From: Rhodospirillaceae bacterium
GTDB lineage: Bacteria > Pseudomonadota > Alphaproteobacteria > UBA828
NCBI GenBank assembly: GCA_028819955.1
Contig: JAPPKP010000232.1
Location: 1 to 17,529, forward strand
Direction: 5' to 3'
Length of the DNA: 17,529 bases
Shown here: one piece after another, positions 1-7,378 of the stretch
Numbering within the stretch: position 1 is the stretch's first letter
Layout: the number at the start of each line of letters is the position of its first letter
Notes under the pieces: model-generated
Database searches by the model: none
What the model saw: the letters and a program-made list of their open reading frames with translations, nothing else
What the model was told of the DNA's origin: nothing
Made by a program: the position numbers and the translations under genes

Positions 1-692
1 TCCACGTGGCGGACCTCATGGTGCACGCCAATATCCCGAGCGGCATCGTGCCCAATCATCCGGGTCAGTTCTCGGCCTTCGGCTTCCTCATGACCGACGC
101 GCGCGTGGACCTGGAGCGGACGGCGCAGATGACGTCAGCGGCCTTCGACGCGGACCACGCCAATCGCGTGCTCTCGGACCTGATCCGCGAAGGCATCGCG
201 GCGCTCGAGGAGCAGGGCTACACCGAGAACATCGAGATCCTGCGCTCGCTCGAGATGCGCTACCTCGGGCAGAACCACGAGCTCGACGTGCCCATCGCCT
301 TCGACCGCTTCGACGCGACCACGCTGCCGGGGCTGTGGGAGGCCTTCCACCGCGCCCACCACGAGCGCTTCAATTTCGACATTCCGGGTGAGAAGATCGA
401 GATGACCTCGGTCAAGGTCACTGCGGTCTCGGTGACGGACAAGCCGCGGCTTGCCGAGGTCGGTCGGGCCGAGGGCGCGCCGGAGCCGGCGGCGACGCGG
501 CGGGTGCTCTTCGAGGAGGGCTGGGCGGAGACGCCGGTCCACGACCGCGCCCAGCTGCGGGAGGGCCACGTCTTCGAGGGCCCCGCGCTGATCGAGGAGC
601 CCGCCTCGGTCACCGTCGTCAGGCCCGGCCAGCCGGTGCGGATCGACCGCTACGGCAATATTCTGATCGGGGAGATCTCGCGCCGGTCCTGA
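1..692 (+). CDS. Hydantoinase/oxoprolinase family protein, subunit A (C-terminal part)
   Basis: This is the last ~229 residues of a HyuA-type subunit; the reading frame is open to the left edge, so the true start lies outside the window. HyuA/HyuB-family enzymes use ATP to open cyclic amides (hydantoins, 5-oxoproline), and some relatives are acetone or acetophenone carboxylase subunits. The visible start (AIPSGIVP-like stretch, then HPGQFSAFGFLMTDARVDLERT) matches the conserved segment of the family in which a Pro-His-Pro-Gly run precedes an SA-x-G motif. The tail carries the usual C-terminal beta-rich region (GPALIEEPASVTVV, then the final G-N-I-L). The stop at 690-692 is followed 40 bases later by the B subunit, the usual pairing. 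The substrate cannot be told from sequence; fusion or carboxylase roles remain possible. The family call is firm. Confidence 0.9.
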   Translation, partial: HVADLMVHANIPSGIVPNHPGQFSAFGFLMTDARVDLERTAQMTSAAFDADHANRVLSDLIREGIAALEEQGYTENIEILRSLEMRYLGQNHELDVPIAFDRFDATTLPGLWEAFHRAHHERFNFDIPGEKIEMTSVKVTAVSVTDKPRLAEVGRAEGAPEPAATRRVLFEEGWAETPVHDRAQLREGHVFEGPALIEEPASVTVVRPGQPVRIDRYGNILIGEISRRS

Positions 693-732
693 GCCTCGAT
701 TCGGGTCCGCGCGAGAAGGAAAGGAACCCGTC

Positions 733-2472
733 ATGGACATGGTCACGATGAACATCATCGAATCCGCCATGGTCGCGATTTGCCGCGAGATGGGCGTCAA
801 CGTGCAGAAGACGGCCTATTCCACGATCTTCTCCGAAGCCGAGGACTTCACCTGCGCGCTGGCCAACACCGAAGGCGAGATGATCGCCGTGGCCGAGTTC
901 TGCCCGGCGCAGATCGGTGGCGTGCCTCTGCTCGTCCGCTCGATGGTGAAGGAAATCTCGCTCTCCGAAATCGACGAGGGCGACGTCATCGTCCACAACG
1001 ACCCCTACCGGGGCGGTCTGCACACGCCCGAGCACACAATGTTCAAGCCGATCTTCGTCGACGGCGAGTTGATGGGTTTCGCCGTCGCCATCGGCCATTT
1101 TGTCGAGGTCGGCGGCATGGTGCCGGGCGGCTTCCCCGGCGAGGCCACCGAGATTTTCCACGAGGGTCTGCGCGTGCCTCCGGTCAAGATCAAGAAGCGC
1201 GGCGAGGACGTGGTGGAGGTGTGGAAGCTGATGCTCGCCAACGTCCGCACCCCGCGCCAGAACTACGGCGACATCAGGGCGATGATCTCTGCCGTCGATC
1301 TCGGCGAAGCGCGGATGAAGGAGCTGATCGGCAAGTACGGCCGCGAGACCTTCCAAAGCACCGTCATCGACCTCATGGACTATTCGGAAGCTCGCATGCG
1401 GGCCGAGATTCGGGCCTTCCCCGACGGCTGCTACCGCTTCGAGGACGGGCTGGAAGACGACGGCATCGAGGACAAGGAATACACCATCCGCTGTGCGGTC
1501 CACGTGCAGGGCGACGAGGTGGTGATCGACTACACCGGCTCCTCGCCGCAGGCCTTGGGCCCGATCAACGCCACCTTGGGCGTGGCCTGGTCGGCCTCCT
1601 ACAATGCGATGCTGCACCTGACCGACCAGACGATCCCGAAGAACTCGGGCTGCTTCCGCCCGATCCGGGTGATCGCACCCGCTGGCTCCGTGATGAACGT
1701 GGACTATCCGGGCTCCGAGGTCGGCGGCAATACCGAGACCCATCCGCTGATCGTCGCCATCATCCTGGGCGCCATGGCGCCGGCGGCGCCGGACCGCGTG
1801 ATGGCGTCAGAAGGCACCACGCACGGCTGCTTCGTCTTCGGCGGCTACGATGAGCGCAATGACGAGCCCATCGGCGCCTTCGACTTCTCCTATGTCGGCT
1901 ATGGCGGGCGCAGCTTCGCCGACGGCAACGACGCCACGGATTCGATCAACGGCAACTGCGCCAACACGCCCACCGAGGTGTTCGAGACCCGCTTCCCGTG
2001 GATCGTCGAAGAGTATGCGCTGCGGCCGGATTCCGGTGGCGCCGGCGCCCATCGCGGCGGCTTGAGCATCTCCAAGACCATGCTGTGTACCGGCGATGTG
2101 ATGATCAGCCAGATGACCAACAAGCACAAGAAGGTCGCCTGGGGTCTGAACGGAGGCGGCGAAGGCATCGCGGGCGCCACGCTCTATCAGCAGGAAGGCG
2201 CCAATCGCTGGACCACGGTGGGCGAGGCGTTCGGCAAGGTCTCGACCACCAAGTACTCCAACGTGCCGATCCGCCCCGGCGAGCGCGTCTCGGTCAAGGC
2301 GCCGGGCGGGGGCGGCTACGGTGAGCCGCGCGAGCGCGACCCGCGCGCGGTCGTCGAGGACGTGCTGGAGGGTTACGTCAGCGCCGAAGCCGCTGCGCGG
2401 GACTACGGCTACGAGGCTTCTTGGGTCGCGCGTTATAGGGAGGACGCCCCACTGCCGGAGGCTGCCGAATAG
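733..2472 (+). CDS. Hydantoinase B/oxoprolinase family protein
   Basis: A complete 579-residue B subunit, close to the usual length for HyuB. The start ATG is preceded by a purine-rich ribosome binding site (GAAGGAAAGGAAC, about 716-728). The family hallmark VIVHNDPYRGGLHTPEH lies at residues 85-101 and probably belongs to the metal or substrate site. The central region contains G-N-T-E-T-H (about residues 333-338), and near the C terminus an APGGGGYG glycine loop precedes a helical tail; both are typical of HyuB. It follows the A subunit by 40 bases on the same strand, so the two are presumably co-transcribed and form one enzyme. No carboxylase gamma-like small subunit follows, which makes a hydantoinase or oxoprolinase role more likely than acetone carboxylase, but this is inference and the substrate is open. 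Confidence 0.93.
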   Translation: MDMVTMNIIESAMVAICREMGVNVQKTAYSTIFSEAEDFTCALANTEGEMIAVAEFCPAQIGGVPLLVRSMVKEISLSEIDEGDVIVHNDPYRGGLHTPEHTMFKPIFVDGELMGFAVAIGHFVEVGGMVPGGFPGEATEIFHEGLRVPPVKIKKRGEDVVEVWKLMLANVRTPRQNYGDIRAMISAVDLGEARMKELIGKYGRETFQSTVIDLMDYSEARMRAEIRAFPDGCYRFEDGLEDDGIEDKEYTIRCAVHVQGDEVVIDYTGSSPQALGPINATLGVAWSASYNAMLHLTDQTIPKNSGCFRPIRVIAPAGSVMNVDYPGSEVGGNTETHPLIVAIILGAMAPAAPDRVMASEGTTHGCFVFGGYDERNDEPIGAFDFSYVGYGGRSFADGNDATDSINGNCANTPTEVFETRFPWIVEEYALRPDSGGAGAHRGGLSISKTMLCTGDVMISQMTNKHKKVAWGLNGGGEGIAGATLYQQEGANRWTTVGEAFGKVSTTKYSNVPIRPGERVSVKAPGGGGYGEPRERDPRAVVEDVLEGYVSAEAAARDYGYEASWVARYREDAPLPEAAE

Positions 2473-2492
2473 CCCGAGCGGAGGCCGGGGAG

Positions 2493-3107
2493 ATGGCCGA
2501 AACCGACGGGGCCGACGAGGCCGCCCAAGCCACGATCACCATCAAGAAGTACGCCAATCGCCGGCTCTACAACACCGCCACCAGCAGCTACGTGACCCTC
2601 GACACCCTCTGCGACATGGTGCGGAAGGGCGAGGACTTCGTCGTCCGCGACGCGAAGTCGGGCGAAGACCTCACCCGCCAGGTGCTGACCCAAATCATCG
2701 TCGAGCAGGAGGCCAAGGGGCAGAACATGCTCCCGCTCAGCTTCCTCCGGCAGCTGATCCAGCTCTACGGCGACAACGTCCAGGCATTCGTTCCCCGCTA
2801 TCTCGAGCTCACCATGGAGACGTTTGCACGCAATCGCGGCGATATCCGCGAGCGCATGAACAGCAGCTTCGGCGGGATGTTCCCGGTCGACGAGTTCCAG
2901 GCCATGGCCGAGCGCAACATGGCGCTGATGCAACGCACCATGGGAATGTTCTCGGGCATACCCGCTGGCGAGCGGCGTGAGGAGCCCAAGCCCGACGGGG
3001 ACGGCGATGAGCCCGTGGACGTTGGCGCCGTCCTCGACAGGCTCGACAAGATGCAGGCCCAGCTCGACGCTCTGAGCGGGCGCAGCCAAAAGGACGGGGA
3101 CGAGTAA
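2493..3107 (+). CDS. phaR: Polyhydroxyalkanoate synthesis regulator PhaR
   Basis: This 204-residue protein has the PhaR architecture: an N-terminal DNA-binding domain (residues 15-76, opening with TIKKYANRRLYNTATSSYV) followed by a PHB-accumulation regulatory domain (about 78-120, including PLSFLRQLIQLYG). The C-terminal tail is charged and low-complexity, with a short predicted amphipathic helix (LDKMQAQLDAL) that may mediate self-association. In other bacteria PhaR binds both phasin-gene promoters and PHA granules, releasing repression when polymer forms. The start is supported by GGAGG at 2480-2484, eight bases before ATG. It lies only 20 bases after hyuB, so it may be co-transcribed. No phaC, phaA, phaB or phasin gene is visible, which is unusual because phaR often sits beside them. 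Confidence 0.93.
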   Translation: MAETDGADEAAQATITIKKYANRRLYNTATSSYVTLDTLCDMVRKGEDFVVRDAKSGEDLTRQVLTQIIVEQEAKGQNMLPLSFLRQLIQLYGDNVQAFVPRYLELTMETFARNRGDIRERMNSSFGGMFPVDEFQAMAERNMALMQRTMGMFSGIPAGERREEPKPDGDGDEPVDVGAVLDRLDKMQAQLDALSGRSQKDGDE

Positions 3108-3123
3108 ATCCGCTGCGCCGGCC

Positions 3124-3153
3124 GTGACCGTGCTGAGAAATCCGAGCTAACAT
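3124..3153 (+). promoter_or_regulatory. Possible sigma70-type promoter before the secreted protein gene
   Basis: In the 79-base gap after phaR, GTGACC (3124-3129) and TAACAT (3148-3153) are 18 bases apart. Each matches the -35 and -10 consensus at four of six positions. This would start transcription about 20 bases before the ATG at 3187. It is weak evidence, chosen by eye only. Confidence 0.25.
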
Positions 3154-3186
3154 CCCGCCATCGATCACCCGACAGGCGAGGACAAG

Positions 3187-3690
3187 ATGGTCTCAGCGAC
3201 GAAGATGGCCGCGGCGCTTGTCGCCGGGGCAGCGGTGCTAGGTGCGGCGCACATCGTGACGGCCGAGGAGAGTGGCAGCCTCCGCCTCATCCGCACCTAT
3301 GTGCAGGATTACACCACCGTCGAGCACGGGGATGCGCGCTACACCGGCGGACCGCTCGAAGGCTCCGTCACCATTCTTCAGAGCAGCGGCGCGCCGTTCG
3401 TCGAAGGCACGCACGAGCGGATCACGTGCGTGGTCTATGCCAAGAGCACCGAGGCCGGCATCGATCTCGATGCCCCCTGCACGATGACCGCCCCCTCGGG
3501 CGACAGATGGTACACCCACTCGAAACGGCGGGCCGGCAACGTGGAGACGGGCGGCGGCGGCCCCGGCACCATGGACATCCTGGGCGGCACCGGCGTCTAC
3601 GCCGGCATCAGCGGCAGCTGTACCTACGACGTCGGCTATCTGCCCGACAGTTGGGTCGCCATGATCGCGGACTGCACGTGGCAGAGGTAG
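3187..3690 (+). CDS. Secreted protein of unknown function with four cysteines
   Basis: A 167-residue protein that I cannot assign to a function. Residues 1-26 form a plausible Sec signal peptide (Lys near the start, then an Ala/Val/Gly-rich hydrophobic run ending about A-E), so the mature protein is probably periplasmic or secreted. The mature part is rich in Gly, Thr and Tyr and contains four Cys (in ITCVVY, DAPCTM, GSCTYD and ADCTWQR), enough for two disulfide bonds. The GGTGVYAGISGSCTY segment looks like the glycine-turn beta strands seen in small beta-barrel families such as allene oxide cyclase-like/DUF3224 proteins, but that is a resemblance only. A ribosome binding site (AGGCGAGGA, about 3174-3182) precedes ATG. 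The next gene starts 37 bases after its stop. Confidence 0.75.
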   Translation: MVSATKMAAALVAGAAVLGAAHIVTAEESGSLRLIRTYVQDYTTVEHGDARYTGGPLEGSVTILQSSGAPFVEGTHERITCVVYAKSTEAGIDLDAPCTMTAPSGDRWYTHSKRRAGNVETGGGGPGTMDILGGTGVYAGISGSCTYDVGYLPDSWVAMIADCTWQR

Positions 3691-3727
3691 CGTGGGCTCG
3701 ACGGGGCCGGCGGAGGGAGGCTGAGCG

Positions 3728-3994
3728 ATGGTCGAGCTGGTCGCCTACGTCGCGCTCCAGCGCTTGATCGAGGCAGCAGAAGCGGTCGAAGAGAGCCTCA
3801 TGCCCAACGAGCGCGAGATGCTGCACAGCCTCAAGGCGAAGTACGCCGCGCCGATGGACGTCGATCCCTTCGACACGACGGCGCTCGAAGTCATCCTGCG
3901 CAATGTCGAGGTGCGCAAGGGCTACGATTTCGACCCGCGCAAGGACGGTGGCCGCGTCATCGACCTGCCGCGCACCGGGGACAAGAAGGCGTGA
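3728..3994 (+). CDS. Small conserved-looking protein of unknown function
   Basis: An 88-residue protein with no signal peptide and no recognised domain. It starts with a short hydrophobic helix (VELVAYVALQRLIEAAEAVEESL), continues through a charged helical middle, and ends in a basic, probably unstructured tail (DPRKDGGRVIDLPRTGDKKA). The start is well supported by GGAGGGAGG (about 3712-3720), just before ATG. Codon use matches the neighbours, with G/C at most third positions, and the longer opposite-strand frame through this region lacks any recognisable motif, so this looks like a real gene. It lies between the secreted protein and the yceI-like gene on the same strand. I do not recognise a function. 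Confidence 0.65.
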   Translation: MVELVAYVALQRLIEAAEAVEESLMPNEREMLHSLKAKYAAPMDVDPFDTTALEVILRNVEVRKGYDFDPRKDGGRVIDLPRTGDKKA

Positions 3995-4076
3995 ACGGCA
4001 CCCCCTGGCCGGGCAGGACAGCGTCGGGCGGCCACTCTCTCCAAACTCGACACGCCATCGAAAGGAACTGTGAGCG

Positions 4077-4652
4077 ATGATCAAACGCACTCTCGGGGCC
4101 GCCCTGACCGCAGCCGTCCTGGCTTTCGCAGCCCCGGCAGCCGAGGCCGCCGACTACACCATCGATTCCGGCCACAGCTTCGTTCAGTTCAAGATCTCCC
4201 ACGTCGGCGTGTCCTGGATGATCGGCACCTTCGAGAAGCTGTCGGGCAGCTTCACGTTCGATTCGGAGGCGGGGCCGGAGGCGCAGTCGATCGCGGTCGA
4301 GATCGACACGGCCAGCGTCGATACCAACCACGCGGAGCGCGACAAGCACCTGCGCTCGTCGGATTTCCTGGGCGTGGACGAGTTCCCCACGGCGACCTTC
4401 GTCAGCACCGGCTACGAGGGCGATGACGAGAGCGGCGTGATGACCGGAGACCTGACGCTCCACGGCGTCACCAGGTCCATCGACATCGCGGTCACGAAAG
4501 TGGGGGAGGGCAAGGACCCCTGGGGCGGCTACCGCGCCGGCTTCGAAGGCACGGTGACAATCGTCCGCAAGGACTTCGGCATGGGTTACAACCTGGGGCC
4601 CGCCGCCGAAACCATGGAGCTCTTGCTCTTCATCGAGGGCGTCCGCAAGTAG
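4077..4652 (+). CDS. YceI family periplasmic lipid-binding-type protein
   Basis: A 191-residue protein with a clear Sec signal peptide (MIKRTLGAAL and a hydrophobic Ala-rich core), probably cut after A-E-A at residue 24. The mature part begins with ADYTIDSGHSFVQFKISHVG, the classic start of YceI proteins, followed by the TFEKLSGSFTFD strand and the VDTNHAERDKHLRSSDFLGVDEFPTATFVS core. YceI proteins form an extended lipocalin-like barrel that binds polyprenyl or other amphipathic molecules; a precise role is not established. The next gene encodes a cytochrome b561, and this pairing (compare yceI-yceJ in E. coli) is common. A purine-rich site (GAAAGGAA, about 4059-4066) lies upstream of the ATG. 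Confidence 0.95.
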   Translation: MIKRTLGAALTAAVLAFAAPAAEAADYTIDSGHSFVQFKISHVGVSWMIGTFEKLSGSFTFDSEAGPEAQSIAVEIDTASVDTNHAERDKHLRSSDFLGVDEFPTATFVSTGYEGDDESGVMTGDLTLHGVTRSIDIAVTKVGEGKDPWGGYRAGFEGTVTIVRKDFGMGYNLGPAAETMELLLFIEGVRK

Positions 4653-4688
4653 CGCCCGGGGCAACGCCGGCATCGGGGGCGCGCGGCC

Positions 4689-5267
4689 GTGTGGCGGAGC
4701 GGCAGGGACCACTACGGCATCGTCGCCATCGGCTTTCACTGGAGCATCGCCATCCTCTTCATCGGCCTCGTCGGGCTCGGCGCCTGGATGGTCGGGCTCA
4801 CCTACTACGACTCCTGGTACAACGACTCCCTCGCGCTCCATAAGGCCATCGGCATCGTGGCGCTTGCCCTGGCGCTGGCCAAGCTCGGCTGGAAGCTCGC
4901 CGACCGGAAGCCCGGCTTCGGGCCCGAGGTGAGGGCATACGAGCGCGCCGGCGCCACCGCGATTCACTGGTGTCTGGGCGCGCTCCTGGTCGTGCTGCCG
5001 GTCACCGGCTACCTGATCTCGACCTCCGAGGGTGCGGGCATCGACATGTTCGGGCTCTTCGAGGTGCCCGCGTTCTTCGACGTTACGGCCGGCACCCGCG
5101 ACCTCGCCATCGACCTCCACTATTACCTGGCCTACGGCGGCATCGCCCTGGTCGGGATTCACGCCGGCGCGGCCCTCAAGCACACCTTCATCGACAAGGG
5201 CTCGACGCTGATACGCATGCTGATCCCGCGCTCGCGCGCGAATCCGGTCGACCGAGCCGGGAAGTAG
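4689..5267 (+). CDS. Cytochrome b561 family membrane protein
   Basis: A 192-residue integral membrane protein of the bacterial cytochrome b561 type with about four transmembrane helices (roughly residues 9-37, 50-66, 88-111 and 143-163). Candidate heme-ligating histidines lie in the expected helices: H17 (FHW), H51 (LALHK), H93 (AIHW), H144 (LHYY) and H158. Proteins of this family carry two b hemes and pass electrons between the quinone pool and a partner, or scavenge superoxide. The start is a GTG at 4689; no better start lies downstream because residue 17 is already a conserved histidine. It follows the yceI-like gene by 36 bases and the two are probably one operon. Confidence 0.93.
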   Translation: MWRSGRDHYGIVAIGFHWSIAILFIGLVGLGAWMVGLTYYDSWYNDSLALHKAIGIVALALALAKLGWKLADRKPGFGPEVRAYERAGATAIHWCLGALLVVLPVTGYLISTSEGAGIDMFGLFEVPAFFDVTAGTRDLAIDLHYYLAYGGIALVGIHAGAALKHTFIDKGSTLIRMLIPRSRANPVDRAGK

Positions 5268-5314
5268 AATGGGGCAACCTAAAATGGTGCGTTGACAGAT
5301 ATGACCGGAATCCG

Positions 5315-5953
5315 ATGACCGAGTTCCCGACATCGCTTCTCGAAGGCTACCGTTCGTTCAAGCACGACCGCTATGCTCGGGAGCACGACCGCTACCGCGC
5401 GCTCGCCGAGGACGGGCAGAAGCCCGAGGTCATGGTCATCGCCTGCTGCGATTCCCGGGCGGCGCCGGAGACCATCTTCGACGCTTCGCCCGGCGAGATC
5501 TTCGTCGTCCGCAATGTCGCCAACCTGGTGCCGCCCTACGAGCCGACCGGCGCCCACCACGGCACCTCCGCCGCGCTGGAGTTCGCCGTGCAAAGCCTGA
5601 AGGTCCGGCACATCGTGGTGCTGGGCCACGGGCGCTGCGGCGGCATCCGGGCGGTCCTGCATCCTGCGGCGGAGCCGCTCTCTCCGGGCGACTTCATCGG
5701 CAAGTGGATGAAGCTGCTCGGGCCCGCCGCGAGCGAGATCGAGATCGGCGCCCCGATGTCAGATGCCGAGCGGCAGACCGCTCTGGAACGGGCCTCCATA
5801 CGGCATTCGATCGCGAACTTGCGCACCTTCCCCTTCGTTTCGAACCTGGAAGACCGCGGCCGGCTCAGCCTGCACGGCGCCTGGTTCGACATCGCCGATG
5901 GCGCGCTCTGGACCATGGACCCCGCCACCGGAGACTTCTCCAAGGCGATATAG
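5315..5953 (+). CDS. Beta-class carbonic anhydrase
   Basis: A 212-residue enzyme that interconverts carbon dioxide and bicarbonate. The zinc site is complete: C44 with D46 and R48 in ACCDSR, and H105 with C108 in GHGRCGG. The sequence between them contains FVVRNVANLVPPYEP and HGTSAALEFAV, typical of the common plant/bacterial-type beta enzymes. The C-terminal LHGAWFDIADGALW segment is also characteristic. The start ATG at 5315 is the first one fitting the family N terminus; the frame stays open further upstream but overlaps the b561 gene and is not conserved-looking. The ribosome binding site is weak. It sits 47 bases after the b561 gene and 32 bases before the GFA gene. Confidence 0.96.
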   Translation: MTEFPTSLLEGYRSFKHDRYAREHDRYRALAEDGQKPEVMVIACCDSRAAPETIFDASPGEIFVVRNVANLVPPYEPTGAHHGTSAALEFAVQSLKVRHIVVLGHGRCGGIRAVLHPAAEPLSPGDFIGKWMKLLGPAASEIEIGAPMSDAERQTALERASIRHSIANLRTFPFVSNLEDRGRLSLHGAWFDIADGALWTMDPATGDFSKAI

Positions 5954-5985
5954 CGCCCGCGAGAGCGCAAACAGGTGAGGAACCC

Positions 5986-6462
5986 ATGCTGCTGGAAGGC
6001 TCGTGCCACTGCCATGCCGTGCGGTTCTCGCTCCAGTCGAGGACGCCGCTTCCCTACATGCATTGCTACTGCTCGATCTGCCGAAAGACCGCCGGCGGTG
6101 GCGGCTACGCCATCAATCTCGGCGGCGAGGCGGAGACCCTGACCGTCACGGGCAAGCGCCAGATCAGGGTCTACCGGGCGCGGTTGGGGGACGGCAGCGA
6201 GAGCCCGGCCGAGCGGCGCTTCTGCGGCCGCTGCGGCAGCGCGCTCTGGGTCTGGGATCCGCGCTGGCCGAAGCTGATCCATCCCTTCGCGTCCGCCATC
6301 GACACGTCATTGCCGGCGCCGCCCGAGCGCTGCCACATCATGTTGGACTACGCGCCCGGCTGGGTCAGGGTTCCGTCCGGCAAGCGGGACCCGCACTTTG
6401 CTGAGTACCCCGACCAGTCCATCGAGGACTGGCACCGGAGCCGCGATCTGTTCGACCCGTGA
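5986..6462 (+). CDS. GFA (glutathione-dependent formaldehyde-activating) family zinc protein
   Basis: A 158-residue protein of the GFA/CENP-V fold. All seven zinc-binding cysteines of the family are present: C7 and C9 (SCHCHAV), C27, C29 and C32 (HCYCSICRK), and C80 and C83 (FCGRCGSAL). The founding member was reported to speed formaldehyde-glutathione adduct formation, but most members have no proven role. The start at 5986 follows GTGAGGAACCC and places the first CxC at the usual distance from the N terminus. The tail from about residue 115 (LDYAPGWVRVPSGKRDPHF) is longer than the minimal domain. It sits between the carbonic anhydrase and the MOSC gene on the same strand; no formaldehyde dehydrogenase is adjacent. 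Confidence 0.92.
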   Translation: MLLEGSCHCHAVRFSLQSRTPLPYMHCYCSICRKTAGGGGYAINLGGEAETLTVTGKRQIRVYRARLGDGSESPAERRFCGRCGSALWVWDPRWPKLIHPFASAIDTSLPAPPERCHIMLDYAPGWVRVPSGKRDPHFAEYPDQSIEDWHRSRDLFDP

Positions 6463-6511
6463 TGCAGGCGCTCCCAAACGGCGACCCAATGGCAAGAAGG
6501 AGAAGGCCATC

Positions 6512-7366
6512 GTGACCAAGCTGGGCACGGGCGACGCCGGCACCGTCAAGGCGCTCTGGCGCTATCCGGTCAAGTCCATGGCCGGCACCAAGATCGACGA
6601 GGCGCTGATCGCCGAAGGCGGCATCCTGGGCGACCGCGGTTATGCCGTGATCGATCAGACCAGCGGCAGAGTAGGGAGCGCCAAGACGCCCAGGAAGTGG
6701 GCCGGGCTGATGGCGCTCGCCGCCGATTTCGTCGAGCCGCCGCAGCCCGGTGCGCCTCTTCCCCCGGTGCGCATCGTCTGGCCCGACGGCACGGCGGCCA
6801 CCAGCGACGGCGGCGACCCCGATGCCCGCCTTTCCGACACCCTGGGGCGGCCGGTCACCCTCACCACCGAGCGCCCGGAGGAGCCCAGCCTGGAGCGCCT
6901 CGACCCGCTCGCCGCCGACGAGACCGTCGTCGATATCGGCGAGCTGATGATGGCGGGCCGGTTCTCCGACTATGCGGCGTTGCATCTCATAACCACCGCG
7001 ACGATGGCCCACCTTGCCGAGCTGCGCCCCGAGTCCCAGTTCAATGCGCGCCGATTCCGCCCCAACGTGACGATCGCAACGCCCGAGGGCCAGACAGGCT
7101 TCGTCGAGAACGATTGGGTCGGGCGCGAGCTCGCCATCGGCGACGAGGTGCGGCTCCGTATCTCCGACCCGACACCGCGCTGCTCGATCCCGACCATCGC
7201 GCAGCGGGACCTCGCGAAGGACCCGCAGGTGCTGCGCACCATCGTCGAGCACAACACGCTTCCCGTCCCCGTGCTCGACGGCGAGACGCTGCCGTGCGCG
7301 GGCGTCTACGCCTTCGTCGTACAGGGCGGTATGGTGAAGAGGGGCGACAGCGTGCGGGTCCTGTAG
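6512..7366 (+). CDS. MOSC domain-containing protein (MOSC_N plus MOSC)
   Basis: A 284-residue protein with an N-terminal MOSC_N beta-barrel domain (VKALWRYPVKSMAG at 12-25, GILGDRGYAVID at 37-48) and a C-terminal MOSC domain that contains the conserved cysteine C224 in PTPRCSIPTIAQ. MOSC proteins bind the molybdenum cofactor and include the mARC/YcbX type that reduces N-hydroxylated compounds. Here RFRPNVTI and GRELAIGDEVRLRI precede the Cys as usual. I place the start at GTG 6512 because AAGGAG (6497-6502) lies nine bases upstream and the protein begins right before the family N terminus; the upstream in-frame ATG at 6398 would overlap the GFA gene. Its stop is 12 bases from the stop of the opposing formamidase gene. 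Confidence 0.92.
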   Translation: MTKLGTGDAGTVKALWRYPVKSMAGTKIDEALIAEGGILGDRGYAVIDQTSGRVGSAKTPRKWAGLMALAADFVEPPQPGAPLPPVRIVWPDGTAATSDGGDPDARLSDTLGRPVTLTTERPEEPSLERLDPLAADETVVDIGELMMAGRFSDYAALHLITTATMAHLAELRPESQFNARRFRPNVTIATPEGQTGFVENDWVGRELAIGDEVRLRISDPTPRCSIPTIAQRDLAKDPQVLRTIVEHNTLPVPVLDGETLPCAGVYAFVVQGGMVKRGDSVRVL

Positions 7367-7378
7367 GGTCGCGACCGC

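Noticed and set aside
619..1743. Minus-strand frame opposite hyuB
   Set aside because: His/Asp/Val-rich shadow translation with no domain, overlapping two clear plus-strand genes.
5280..5297. TAAAAT and TTGACA as promoter elements before the carbonic anhydrase gene
   Set aside because: They are in the wrong order and neither has a partner box at suitable spacing.
5315..5953. Carbonic anhydrase as a carbonyl sulfide hydrolase partner of a thiocyanate hydrolase
   Set aside because: Thiocyanate hydrolase releases carbonyl sulfide and known carbonyl sulfide hydrolases are beta-carbonic anhydrase relatives, but this protein has the ordinary CxDxR/HxxC carbonic anhydrase pattern, lies 5 kb away and is in a different gene group.
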